From the NCBI GenBank assembly GCA_041488155.1, contig JBGPOS010000007.1, positions 12,072 through 76,071 on the forward strand: a DNA stretch of 64,000 bases. The letters run 5' to 3'. The notes below the pieces were generated by a model. It was not told the DNA's origin. It made no database searches and saw only the letters and a list, made by a program, of their open reading frames with translations. Made by a program: the position numbers and the translations under genes. Shown piece by piece: positions 41,979-50,623 of this stretch; position 1 is the stretch's first letter, and each line of letters opens with the position of its first letter. Source of the stretch: JBGPOS01 sp041488155 (GTDB lineage: Bacteria; Chloroflexota; Dehalococcoidia; Tepidiformales; Tepidiformaceae).

Positions 41979-42545
41979 TTAGCCATTCGAACCCGAGAAC
42001 TCGTGTTCGAGGATGCTGAACAGGTCCGAGTCGCGCCATCCGTCGCGGATGAGCATGACCGCGCGCATCCTGCCTTCGTACGTCATGCCGGCCTTACGCA
42101 GGACCTTCGCTGACGCAACGTTTCTTGGGTCGCAGGTCGCGAAAATGCGATGAAGGCCCAGTTCCCCGAACCCGTAGGCAACGAGAAGATTCGCAGCTTC
42201 TGTCGCCAGTCCCTGGCCCCAGTAGTCGGGGTGGAGCACGTAAGCGATCTCTGCGGCGCGCTGGTCACGATTGCGGACGTTGATCTCTGCCGTCCCGAAG
42301 AAGGACCCGCTGCCGACTCCTGTCACAGCCAGGGCGAATCGTGCGCGGGGCTCGACCCTTGCGGAGGCCATGATCTCCGCCACGAACGAGCGGGAGTCGG
42401 CAGGGGTGTTTGGACCCCACGGTTGATAGCGAAAGACGTCTGGGAGCGTGGCGTAGCGGTGCACCGCCTCCCAATCGTCCGGAACGAATTCGCGCAGGGT
42501 CAGGCGTTCACTCCGGAGCGTCAGCGGCCAGCTCGCCTTCGCCAA
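41979..42545 (-). CDS. RimJ/RimL-type GNAT acetyltransferase
   Basis: This 188-residue protein has TLRSERLTLREFVPDDWEAV at the start and EIAYVLHPDYWGQGLATEAA for acetyl-CoA binding, with GLHRIFATCDPRNVASAKVL then a KAGMTYEGRMR end: the RimJ/RimL class, which acetylates protein N-termini or small amines. It lies 13 nt downstream of the M20 peptidase on the same strand. Confidence 0.9.
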   Translation of the reverse strand: MAKASWPLTLRSERLTLREFVPDDWEAVHRYATLPDVFRYQPWGPNTPADSRSFVAEIMASARVEPRARFALAVTGVGSGSFFGTAEINVRNRDQRAAEIAYVLHPDYWGQGLATEAANLLVAYGFGELGLHRIFATCDPRNVASAKVLRKAGMTYEGRMRAVMLIRDGWRDSDLFSILEHEFSGSNG

Positions 42546-42558
42546 CTCTCCGGCCCTC

Positions 42559-43650
42559 TCAAGCCCCGACCCGCCGTACGCAAGCCTCGACGACGCTGGC
42601 GCACTGGATCATTTCGGGGATTACGAGGTATTCGTCCTTGGTGTGCTGGTTGTACCCGCCCCGGCCGATCACGACGCTGGCGATGCCGTGCCCCCGGAAC
42701 ACATTCCCGTCCGTGCCGCCGCCGACCGGATGAGGATCGGGAGTCATCCCCATCCCTTTGAGGACGCTGAAGAGAAGGCTCGCCGCGGGGTCCTCGGGCT
42801 CCAGCCGGTAGCCCGGGTAGCCCATGGCAAACCGCGCGTCGACGCGGGCACCGGGGTGACGACGTTGCACATCGAGGAGATGGTCCTTCGCCCGCGTGAC
42901 CAGGCCCTCGACCTTTTCGAACTCCATGCTTCGCATCTCGCCGTCGATGCGGCAGTAGTCCGGCACGGCGTTCCGCACCAGGCCTCCTTCGATGAGCCCG
43001 ACGTTGCCCGTCGTCTCGAAGTCGATGCGGCCCTGGGGCAGGCCGAGTACGGCCTCGGCCGCGATAGTGATTGCCGGGATTCCCTTTTCGGGCTCGACAC
43101 CGGCGTGGGCCGACTTGCCGTGGACTTCGATGGTGTAGCCGTAGGAGTAAGGCGAGGCGCCCTGGACGCTCGATGGTGGCCCGCCACTGTCGATGACGAT
43201 CGCGACTTTCGCCGTAAGCCGGCTGTAGTCCATGTTCGTCGCCCCGACGAGCCCGATCTCCTCGCCGCGGCTGATGGCGACTTCAATCGGGCGGGTGGCC
43301 GCGCCATCTTCGCGGGCGGAGGCGATGACTTCGAGGATGACTGCGCAGCCGGCCTTGTTGTCGGCTCCGAGAATCGTTGTGCCGTCGCTGCGGATTGTGT
43401 CCGGGCCATCGAAGACCGGCCTGATGCCTCGCCCCGGTTCGACCGTGTCCATGTGGGCAGAGAGCAGGATCGGCTCGCCCTGCCCTCCGAGTCGTCCCAG
43501 GACGTTGCCATGCGCGTCCTGGGAGGCCGTCACCGCGAGGTCACGGAAGCGACGCTCGAGCTCGTCTGCGATCGCTTCTTCGTCGCCGGAAGGGGAGTCG
43601 ATCGCGACGAGGTCGAGGAAGGTCCGGACCAGGCGGTCGCGGTCAATCAT
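42559..43650 (-). CDS. M20-family metallopeptidase, PepT-like
   Basis: This 363-residue di-zinc peptidase has the metal-ligand segments LLSAHMDTVEPG (His, Asp), ILGADNKAGCAVIL (bridging Asp), ISRGEEIGLVGATNMDYSR (catalytic Glu-Glu), AIVIDSGGP and the late His in GYNQHTKDEYL. An insertion dimerisation domain spans about residues 175-285. The likely role is peptide turnover or amino-acid salvage. It lies 12 nt downstream of the DAHP-synthase-like gene. Confidence 0.88.
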   Translation of the reverse strand: MIDRDRLVRTFLDLVAIDSPSGDEEAIADELERRFRDLAVTASQDAHGNVLGRLGGQGEPILLSAHMDTVEPGRGIRPVFDGPDTIRSDGTTILGADNKAGCAVILEVIASAREDGAATRPIEVAISRGEEIGLVGATNMDYSRLTAKVAIVIDSGGPPSSVQGASPYSYGYTIEVHGKSAHAGVEPEKGIPAITIAAEAVLGLPQGRIDFETTGNVGLIEGGLVRNAVPDYCRIDGEMRSMEFEKVEGLVTRAKDHLLDVQRRHPGARVDARFAMGYPGYRLEPEDPAASLLFSVLKGMGMTPDPHPVGGGTDGNVFRGHGIASVVIGRGGYNQHTKDEYLVIPEMIQCASVVEACVRRVGA

Positions 43651-43662
43651 GGGGAGCGGCGG

Positions 43663-44748
43663 CTACTTCGCAGCGACCGCAACGTTCGAACCGGTTTCGA
43701 TGCCGACGCCAGCGAGCAGGGCGTGGATCGCCCGCGAGTTCCTGACGATGCGTCCGGCCTCGAGCCCAACGGCCTGTTTGCCATCGCACAGCGCCTCCGC
43801 GGGGTTCGAATGGATGTCGAATTCGAAGCCATGGGCTCCGGCCGCGACGAACCCATAGGCCACCCGCTCAACGAGCATGCGGTCGCCAGCGCTGTGGCTC
43901 GGGTCGGCGATGAGCGGCAGGTGGGAACGGTGACGCACAAGCGGGATCATCGCGATGTCGGCGCCAAAACGCGTCTCGCTTTCGAAGCTCTTGATGCCGC
44001 GGTAGCAGAGGATGACGTTGCGGTTGCCATGGCCGACGGACCGGCCTTCGCGGTCGATGCCCGACATGATGTAGGCGGCCGCGCTGAGCCATTCGTTCAT
44101 GTCGTTGCCGAAGCCGTGCTTGAGGACGATCGGCACGTCGATGCGCGAGAGCTCTTCGAGGAGGGGCGAATACTGGGCGCTCCTCGCCCCGACCTGGATG
44201 ACATCGACCCCGGCGGCGAGGAAGTCATCCAGATGCCGGAGGTCGATCAGCTCGCTGACGATCGGGAGGCCCGTCTCCTGCTTCATCGCCCGGGCGATCT
44301 CGAGGCCTCGGCTCAACTCGAGGCCTCGATAGTCGTAAGGGCTCGTCCGCGACTTGTCGACGAAGGCGCGGAGCACATCGACGCCCGCTTCACGAGCCAT
44401 CCTCGCCGAATCGAGCGCCTGGGTCTCCGATTCGATGGCGCAGGGGCCACCGAAGACGGTCATACGAGTGCCGCCGACCCGAACCCCGGCGACGTCGACC
44501 ACGGTGTCTTCGTGATGGAAGTTGCGACTCGCGTCTTTGTACTTTTCGGTGATGCGGATCACGCGGTCGACGCCCGGGAGCTCGGAGATCCGGCCCTCAT
44601 CGACGATCCCGGCGATGCCTTTGACGCCGATGACGGTGGTCTCGGTGCCGACGATGGTCTCGCAGCGGAGGCCGTAGTCCCTGCGGATGCGGTCGATGAC
44701 GCGTTCCGTCTGCTCTGGTGTGGCCCCTTCGGCCATGTGGATGATCAT
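43663..44748 (-). CDS. Divergent DAHP synthase-like (AroF/KdsA superfamily) protein
   Basis: This 361-residue protein has an N-terminal ferredoxin-like regulatory domain (~1-70) as in type I-beta DAHP synthases, and a TIM barrel with FGGPCAIESETQAL, DPSHSAGDR and NVILCYRGIKSFES. Several family positions differ: the R-G-G-A-x-K-P-R-T motif reads RAFVDKSRTSPYDYRG, which is closer to the DKANRT region of KDO8P synthases; K-R-G reads KHG; and the last metal-ligand motif E-V-H reads DIHSNP. It may still make DAHP for aromatic amino acids, or use another aldose phosphate. No other aro genes are near. Confidence 0.75.
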   Translation of the reverse strand: MIIHMAEGATPEQTERVIDRIRRDYGLRCETIVGTETTVIGVKGIAGIVDEGRISELPGVDRVIRITEKYKDASRNFHHEDTVVDVAGVRVGGTRMTVFGGPCAIESETQALDSARMAREAGVDVLRAFVDKSRTSPYDYRGLELSRGLEIARAMKQETGLPIVSELIDLRHLDDFLAAGVDVIQVGARSAQYSPLLEELSRIDVPIVLKHGFGNDMNEWLSAAAYIMSGIDREGRSVGHGNRNVILCYRGIKSFESETRFGADIAMIPLVRHRSHLPLIADPSHSAGDRMLVERVAYGFVAAGAHGFEFDIHSNPAEALCDGKQAVGLEAGRIVRNSRAIHALLAGVGIETGSNVAVAAK

Positions 44749-44835
44749 CGGTTTGTGGACTCCGTTATGTTGGGAGCGATTGTCGTACGGGGGAGGGCTA
44801 TGCGCGAAGCAGGGCCCCTCGCTGCTCGATTCGGC

Positions 44836-45684
44836 CTAGAAGAGGACCGAAGAAAGCCGCCGCTGGTACTCACGGGTCGTGGGCGCGTCCAACCCGAGGA
44901 TGTCGAAGACGGCCAGCACAGCCTTGCGAGCGGCGCCATCGGCGAGGGCACGGTCGAGCCTGACGGATTCGATAAGCTCTTCGAGCGCTGCCTCGTAACT
45001 TCCGCGGGCGGCAAGCATCACGCCCCAGCGATAGCGGGCGCGGGCGTCGGCGGGGTGGCTCGCCGCTTCGCCCTCAAGGTCTTCGCCGCTGTGCCGCGCG
45101 GCGAATCCTTCGAGGAACAAGCGGTGGCGCAGGACCTTCACTCGGCGGTCGGCCGGGGCGCGTTCGAGGAGTTGCTCCGCCTCGTCGCGGTCGCCCCGGT
45201 CGAGGAGGATGGTCGCGAGGCCGACGACTGCGTCGGGGTGGCCGGGCGACGACGCGAGGACGGCGCGGAAACCGCGTTCGGCCGCCGCCGTGTCTCCGGC
45301 TTCCGCGAGGTCCCGCGCTTCGCGCGCCGCTCGCTCCGCGGGCGACGGCACGAGTGCATTGAAGAACGACCGGACCTGCACCTCGGGCAGAGCGCCAGTG
45401 AACTCGCGCAGGACCTTGCCATCCTTGAACGCTTTGACGGCGGGGATTCCCTGGATGCGGTACTGGGTCGCGGTGCGGGGGTTGTCGTCGGTGTTGAGCT
45501 TCGCGAGCATCACGTCATCGCCGTGCTCGGCGGCCACCTTTTCGATGATCGGCCCAAGCAGCCGGCAGGGTCCGCACCAGGGCGCCCAGAAGTCGACCAC
45601 GACGACGCGCTGCTTCGAAGCTTCGAGCACTGCGGAGGCGAAGGTGGCGTCGGTGACATCGAGGATGGCCTGTCCGGCGGGCAT
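44836..45684 (-). CDS. Thioredoxin-TPR co-chaperone (CnoX/YbbN-like)
   Basis: This 282-residue protein is a thioredoxin domain (1-110) with active site DFWAPWCGPCRLLGP and cis-Pro GIPAVKAF, followed by a TPR region (~115-280). This layout is that of CnoX/YbbN, a holdase that protects clients from oxidation and passes them to chaperones. The CGPC site is intact, unlike E. coli YbbN, so it may also be redox-active. ATG 45684 has GGAG 8 nt upstream; the frame continues upstream into non-coding sequence. Confidence 0.85.
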   Translation of the reverse strand: MPAGQAILDVTDATFASAVLEASKQRVVVVDFWAPWCGPCRLLGPIIEKVAAEHGDDVMLAKLNTDDNPRTATQYRIQGIPAVKAFKDGKVLREFTGALPEVQVRSFFNALVPSPAERAAREARDLAEAGDTAAAERGFRAVLASSPGHPDAVVGLATILLDRGDRDEAEQLLERAPADRRVKVLRHRLFLEGFAARHSGEDLEGEAASHPADARARYRWGVMLAARGSYEAALEELIESVRLDRALADGAARKAVLAVFDILGLDAPTTREYQRRLSSVLF

Positions 45685-45991
45685 GAGGCGGGCTCCGGGA
45701 GGGTGTGTTGTTGTCCGATCGTAGCGAGTGAGGCCCGGTGGCGGGAAGGGCCGGGCCGACGATCGGGCAAGAGCTGAGACCTGAGCCCCGAGCAAAGCTG
45801 CACCGTCCGGCGAGCGATTCTGCGAGGCGTTACCGCCAGGCCGCGACTCTCGTCCCGAGTGGTTGCGGTCAGAACCAGGCGCGACGCTAACCGGTGCTTG
45901 CAGCCGCCCGGCGGCCGTAGAATAGGGGTCTCGGCGGCGGCACGCGTCTAGCTGCCCCTGTCCCAGGTATCTCACTTCGAGACGGACCACA
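45685..45991. other. Intergenic region between divergent genes
   Basis: About 307 bp between cnoX-like and the cyclase gene. I see no gene. A TAGAAT box at about 45916-45921 could be a -10 element for the cyclase transcript, giving a leader of about 65 nt. No repeat or clear operator was noticed. Confidence 0.6.
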
Positions 45992-48900
45992 ATGCCGACC
46001 CCGCGAATCCAGCGCCAGGTTTCGTCGCTCCTCGACCGCGCGGACGCTGCCGTCGCGGCAGGCGATTGGGACAGCGTCCGGGAACTTGCGACGACTGTGC
46101 TCCGCCTCGACCCTGGCAACGAAGACGCGACCGCTTACCTCGAAGCGGTGGCGCGCGACGCGGGGGTGGCCGCGGCTCCGGCCGTTGCCACCCGGCAGGC
46201 CGGCGACGAGACGGGCGAGCGGCGGCAGCTCACCGTTATGTTTTGCGACCTCGTGGACTCGACAGCCATCGCCGAACGGCTCGACCCCGAAGACTACAGG
46301 GACGTGCTGCGCGCCTACCAGGACGTCTGCGCCGCAGAGGTGGAAAAGCTCGACGGACATGTCGCGCGCTATATGGGCGACGGGATGCTCGTCTACTTCG
46401 GCTACCCGGAGGCTCACGAGGACGACCCGAGGCGCGCGATCCGCGCCGGACTCGCGATGGTAGAAAGCGTGCGGGCACTCAACTCGCGCGCCGATGCTGG
46501 CGCCGCTCACCTGGCCGCCCGCGTGGGTGTCCACACCGGCCTCGTAGTGATCGCCGAGATGGGCAGCGGCGAACGACGCGAGACGGGGGACGTGGTTGGA
46601 GAGACACCGAACATCGCCGCACGCCTCCAGGGTCTCGCAAGGCCGGACATGGTGGTGATCAGCGATGACACCTGCCGCCTGGCGCGCGGGTTCTTCGAGT
46701 TTGAGTCCCTGGGGGATCAACAGCTCAAGGGCATCTCGCGCCCTATACCGGCCTGGGCGGTGCTCGCCGATACCGGGGGCCACGATCGTCTCGAGGTCTC
46801 TTCGGGCCAAGTACTTACGCCGCTGGTGGGCCGCGACGCGGAACTGGCCGCGCTGGCTGCGGCCTGGGAACGCGCGAAGGGTGGCCAGGGGCAGGTCGTC
46901 CTCATCGAGGGGGAGGCCGGTATCGGCAAATCGCGGCTCGTCCGCACCACGGCAGAACGGTTCGGGACGGTGGGCCGCACGCGGTTGGAGATTCGCTGCT
47001 CCCCCTACCACCAGATGAGCGCCTTCTACCCCATCATCGAGATGCTGCAGCGAGCCCTGGGCAATGCGCCGGGGGACCCACCGGAAACGCGCCTCCAGAG
47101 CCTCGAGGTGGCTGGCGCGCAGGCTGGCCTCAGCGTCGAGGCGACCAGCCTCGTCGCGTCGCTGCTTTCGCTGCCCGTGCCCCCGGGCGCTGCCCTCCCA
47201 CCCATGACACCGGCGCAACAGAAACAGCGCACCCTGCACGCGCTGCAGGATTGGCTCAAAGCGATCGCCCGGACGGACCCCGTCCTTGTCATCGTCGAAG
47301 ACCTGCACTGGGCGGACCCATCGACGCTTGAGTTCCTTGACCTTGTCATCGCCAACGGCCTCGGCGCCAACATCCTCGCGGTCCTCACGTTCCGTCCCGA
47401 GTTCTCGGCGCCGTGGCCGGCCGAAGACTACGTCTCGACCATCAAGGTCGCCCGCCTTGGGCACCGGGCTACCGCGGAGATGGTCGCTCGCTTTACCGCG
47501 GGAAGGTCGATCCCGCAAGAGGTGCTCGATGAGCTCATCGACCGCACGGACGGCGTCCCCCTTTTCGTCGAGGAGCTGACGGCTGAGGTGCTCCAGTCGG
47601 CCGGGGCCGAAGGGAACGGACATCAGCGACCTTCGGGCGCGCGCGTGCTCGTGCCAGCCACGCTTCACGACTCCCTGATGGCGCGATTGGACCGCCTGTC
47701 GGAGTTCAAGGAGGTCTACCAGGTGGGCGCGGTACTGGGCCGGGAGTTCGGGCATAGCCTGATACGGCGAGCCACGGGCATCCCGGAGGTAGCGCTCGGG
47801 CAGGGGCTCCGCGCGCTCGTCGATGCGGGGCTACTCTTCCAACGCGGGGCGCCTCCCGACGCTCGTTACTCCTGGAAGCATGCGCTCCTGCAGGATGCCG
47901 CCTACCAGTCGCTGCTCAAGACCCGCCGGGTGCGTATCCACGGCGACATCGCGAAGACGTTCGAGGAGCACTTCCCGGAGGTACGCGACACGCAGCCCGA
48001 AATCGTCGCCCGCCACTACACCGAGGCGGAGATGGCGGAGAAGGCCCTCGCTTACTGGGAGCAGGCGGCTGCGCTCGCCGTGCGGCGATCGGCGCACGCC
48101 GAGGCCATCACCCACCTCCGGGCCGCCCTCAAGCTCGTCGAAGACCTGCCGGACGATGAGGCGCGGATGGCCCGCGAGCTCCGGCTCAATCTCGGTCTCG
48201 CGCGCTCCATCACGCCGGTCCACGGATTCGTCGCGGCGGGCCCTGCGTTCAACCGTGCCCTCGAACTCTTCCATCGCCTTCCGGCCGACCCGAGCGGCGC
48301 TGCCATCCTCACGGGCGTCGCCTCCTACAACATCGTCCGCGGCCAACTCGATGCAGCCCTTGAAACCGCCATGGAGTTGGCCGACCTCGGCCGCCGCTTC
48401 GAGCGTCCCCCTATCGTCCTCCGCGGGTACAGCGACGCGGTCCGCGCCTGCTGGATGCGTGGCGAAGTCGCCCGGGGGTACGAGTACGTCGAACGGTGCC
48501 GCGCATTGCTCTGGGCGACGCCCACTCCCGAACGGATTCCGCTCACCGCCGCCGACAGCTGGGTCTACCTGGCCTACGCGCCGTTCGTGCTCCAGGCGCA
48601 CGGCCTTCCCGACCAGGCCACGGCCCTCGCCGCGGACAACGACGCGATCCTCCGTGAGAGGGAACCAACCGAAATTGCCAGTGCGCTTGTCTTCATCGCC
48701 TGGCTCGAACTCTTCCGCAACGACGACGACGCGATGCTGAGGTACGCCGATGAAGCGATCGCCGTCACGGCAAACCTGGGATTCCACTTCTGGGAGGCGC
48801 CGCCGCACTGCTTCCGGGGGCTGGCGTTGTTGCGCCGCGGGGAGCTAGAAGAGGGCTTCCGCGAGTTCAGCTTTGGGTTTGACACCTGGCGCAACATGGG

Positions 48901-49324
48901 CATCGAAGCAGCCCAGCCGAACTTCTGGACCCTCCGCGCCGAGTGCCTCCACGCCATGGGCAACCCCACCGGCGCTCTCGCAGCGCTGGAGGCGGCCCAG
49001 CAGGTCATCGCCCAGACCCGCGAGCGCTACTACGAGCCCGAGGTGCACCGTCTGCGCGGTCAGATCTTGCTCGCATCGGGCGACCCCGCCGCCGCGGAAC
49101 GCTCCTTCGCGTCGGCGATCTCCCTGGCTCGCGGCCTCGGCATGAAGTCGTGGGAACTGCGGGGTTCGACCGACCTCGCCGAGCTGTTGCATGGGCGCGG
49201 CGATGAAAGCCGTGCCCGTGAAACGCTTTCGCCGATCCTTCGCGGCTACACCGAAGGCGCGGGAACCCCCGACATTCGCCGAGCCAACAACCTCCTCGAC
49301 GCCATTGAGCAGGCAGTCCGCTAG
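45992..49324 (+). CDS. Class III nucleotide cyclase - AAA ATPase - TPR regulator
   Basis: This 1110-residue multidomain protein has a short N-terminal helical region. It is followed by a class III cyclase domain at ~75-255, with metal Asp residues in VMFCDLVDSTAIAERL and RYMGDGMLVYFG, and VGETPNIAARLQGLA. Next is an AAA_16/STAND ATPase at ~275-690, with Walker A EGEAGIGKSRLVR and Walker B VLVIVEDLHWADPSTLEF. A TPR array of ~400 residues forms the C-terminus. Such proteins are common in Chloroflexota and Actinobacteria and may make cAMP in response to partners bound by the TPR part. No membrane segment is seen. Confidence 0.92.
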   Translation: MPTPRIQRQVSSLLDRADAAVAAGDWDSVRELATTVLRLDPGNEDATAYLEAVARDAGVAAAPAVATRQAGDETGERRQLTVMFCDLVDSTAIAERLDPEDYRDVLRAYQDVCAAEVEKLDGHVARYMGDGMLVYFGYPEAHEDDPRRAIRAGLAMVESVRALNSRADAGAAHLAARVGVHTGLVVIAEMGSGERRETGDVVGETPNIAARLQGLARPDMVVISDDTCRLARGFFEFESLGDQQLKGISRPIPAWAVLADTGGHDRLEVSSGQVLTPLVGRDAELAALAAAWERAKGGQGQVVLIEGEAGIGKSRLVRTTAERFGTVGRTRLEIRCSPYHQMSAFYPIIEMLQRALGNAPGDPPETRLQSLEVAGAQAGLSVEATSLVASLLSLPVPPGAALPPMTPAQQKQRTLHALQDWLKAIARTDPVLVIVEDLHWADPSTLEFLDLVIANGLGANILAVLTFRPEFSAPWPAEDYVSTIKVARLGHRATAEMVARFTAGRSIPQEVLDELIDRTDGVPLFVEELTAEVLQSAGAEGNGHQRPSGARVLVPATLHDSLMARLDRLSEFKEVYQVGAVLGREFGHSLIRRATGIPEVALGQGLRALVDAGLLFQRGAPPDARYSWKHALLQDAAYQSLLKTRRVRIHGDIAKTFEEHFPEVRDTQPEIVARHYTEAEMAEKALAYWEQAAALAVRRSAHAEAITHLRAALKLVEDLPDDEARMARELRLNLGLARSITPVHGFVAAGPAFNRALELFHRLPADPSGAAILTGVASYNIVRGQLDAALETAMELADLGRRFERPPIVLRGYSDAVRACWMRGEVARGYEYVERCRALLWATPTPERIPLTAADSWVYLAYAPFVLQAHGLPDQATALAADNDAILREREPTEIASALVFIAWLELFRNDDDAMLRYADEAIAVTANLGFHFWEAPPHCFRGLALLRRGELEEGFREFSFGFDTWRNMGIEAAQPNFWTLRAECLHAMGNPTGALAALEAAQQVIAQTRERYYEPEVHRLRGQILLASGDPAAAERSFASAISLARGLGMKSWELRGSTDLAELLHGRGDESRARETLSPILRGYTEGAGTPDIRRANNLLDAIEQAVR

Positions 49325-49347
49325 CGGGTGGCCCACCCACTACTGCC

Positions 49348-50586
49348 TCAGATCAACGTCCTCTCATCGGGGCGCCCGAAGGTCGCCTGGACGTCCGACA
49401 TGTAGCCCGTAGCAAAGCCGGCAGACGAGAACGACAGGTAGTAGTCCCAGGTGCGTATGAACCTTTCGTCATAGCCCAGTGCGCGGACGGCGGGGAGATT
49501 CGCCAGGAAGCGGCTCCGCCAGTGCTGGAGGGTCCGCACGTAATGCGGACTGATATCGTCCACGTCCCAGAGGGCCAGCCGCGTGGGCGTCAGCGCCCGT
49601 TCCAACGCGGCGACTGACGGCAGGGCCCCACCGGGAAAGATGTGCTTCTGTAGCCAGGCAACCCCCTTGAGGTGCTCTTCCAGGCCGCGCTCCGGGACGC
49701 TTATCGTCTGGAGGACAAGCCTGCCACCAAGCCCGAGGAGCCGGTCGCACGCTTCGAAGAACTGTGACCAGTAGGCCGCGCCAACGTGTTCGAACATGCC
49801 GATGCTCACGACTTTGTCGAACTTGCCCCGCACCTCCCGGTAGTCGCAGAGCTGCAGGCTGACTCTGTCGTCGAGCCCCGCCTCGCTCACCCGCTCCCTG
49901 GCAAGGGCGAGTTGCTCCGACGAGAGGGTGACCCCGGTCACGCGGCATCCGAACGTACTCGCCGCGTAGATGGCGAAGGCCCCCCATCCGCAACCGATGT
50001 CGAGGGCGTGGTCCGCGGCGGTGAGCCGCGCCTTCCTGGCAATGCGCTCGTGCTTGTGCCGCTGCGCTTGCTCGAGCGGCTGGTCTTCCGTCTCGAACAC
50101 GGCACACGAATAAGTCATCGAGGGGTCGAGGAAGAGGCGGTACAGGTCGTTGCCCAGGTCGTAGTGCGCCTCGGCGTTCGATTTGCTTACGCCCAGGGCG
50201 GGCCGGCGATGCCTGTGGCGGCGTTGGTCGAGAAGGCGCGCGATCACGCCGGTACCCAGCGCGTTGATGCCGAGGTTGGGGCGCTCGTGCGCTCCGAGCG
50301 TCAACAACGCGACGAGGTCGTCCGTCTCCCACAAGCCGTCGACGTAGGCCTCCCCGAAGCCGGTTTCGCCCTGCAGCAGCAGCCGCGTAAAGAACGACTC
50401 GTCGTGGACGCTGAGCGACGCGCTGTGCGCGGCTCCCGGCGGGCCGAACGTCCTGCTTGAGCCGTCCGGCAGCCGGACTTCGAGCCGATGGTCGCGCAGC
50501 CGTTCGGCGCGGCGCAGCACCAGGTTTCGCGCGGCGAGCGCGGCGCGATGGGCGATTCGGCTGCTGACGGTCGTCGAAAGCGCCAC
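49348..50586 (-). CDS. Cyclopropane-fatty-acyl-phospholipid synthase family methyltransferase
   Basis: This 412-residue protein has the CFA synthase pattern: an N-terminal lipid-binding domain, AHYDLGNDLYRLFLDPSMTY, the SAM motif DIGCGWGAFAIYAA, GVTLSSEQLALARER and FDKVVSIGMFEHVG, then FPGGALPSV and an aromatic C-terminus. CFA synthase adds a methylene group across a cis double bond of membrane lipids. The diiron desaturase gene lies 37 nt upstream on the same strand, so the pair could make and then modify monounsaturated chains. Confidence 0.92.
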   Translation of the reverse strand: MALSTTVSSRIAHRAALAARNLVLRRAERLRDHRLEVRLPDGSSRTFGPPGAAHSASLSVHDESFFTRLLLQGETGFGEAYVDGLWETDDLVALLTLGAHERPNLGINALGTGVIARLLDQRRHRHRRPALGVSKSNAEAHYDLGNDLYRLFLDPSMTYSCAVFETEDQPLEQAQRHKHERIARKARLTAADHALDIGCGWGAFAIYAASTFGCRVTGVTLSSEQLALARERVSEAGLDDRVSLQLCDYREVRGKFDKVVSIGMFEHVGAAYWSQFFEACDRLLGLGGRLVLQTISVPERGLEEHLKGVAWLQKHIFPGGALPSVAALERALTPTRLALWDVDDISPHYVRTLQHWRSRFLANLPAVRALGYDERFIRTWDYYLSFSSAGFATGYMSDVQATFGRPDERTLI

Positions 50587-50623
50587 GGACCTCGCTTCCC
50601 AGGAGAATGAGCCGCCTGTCCCC

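Noticed and set aside
42643..45777. A 1044-codon plus-strand open frame
   Set aside because: It lies antisense to the M20 peptidase, DAHP-synthase-like and CnoX-like genes, all with clear motifs. Long antisense frames are common at this GC content.
45887..47755. A 622-codon minus-strand open frame
   Set aside because: It is antisense to the cyclase and ATPase motifs of the 1110-residue protein.
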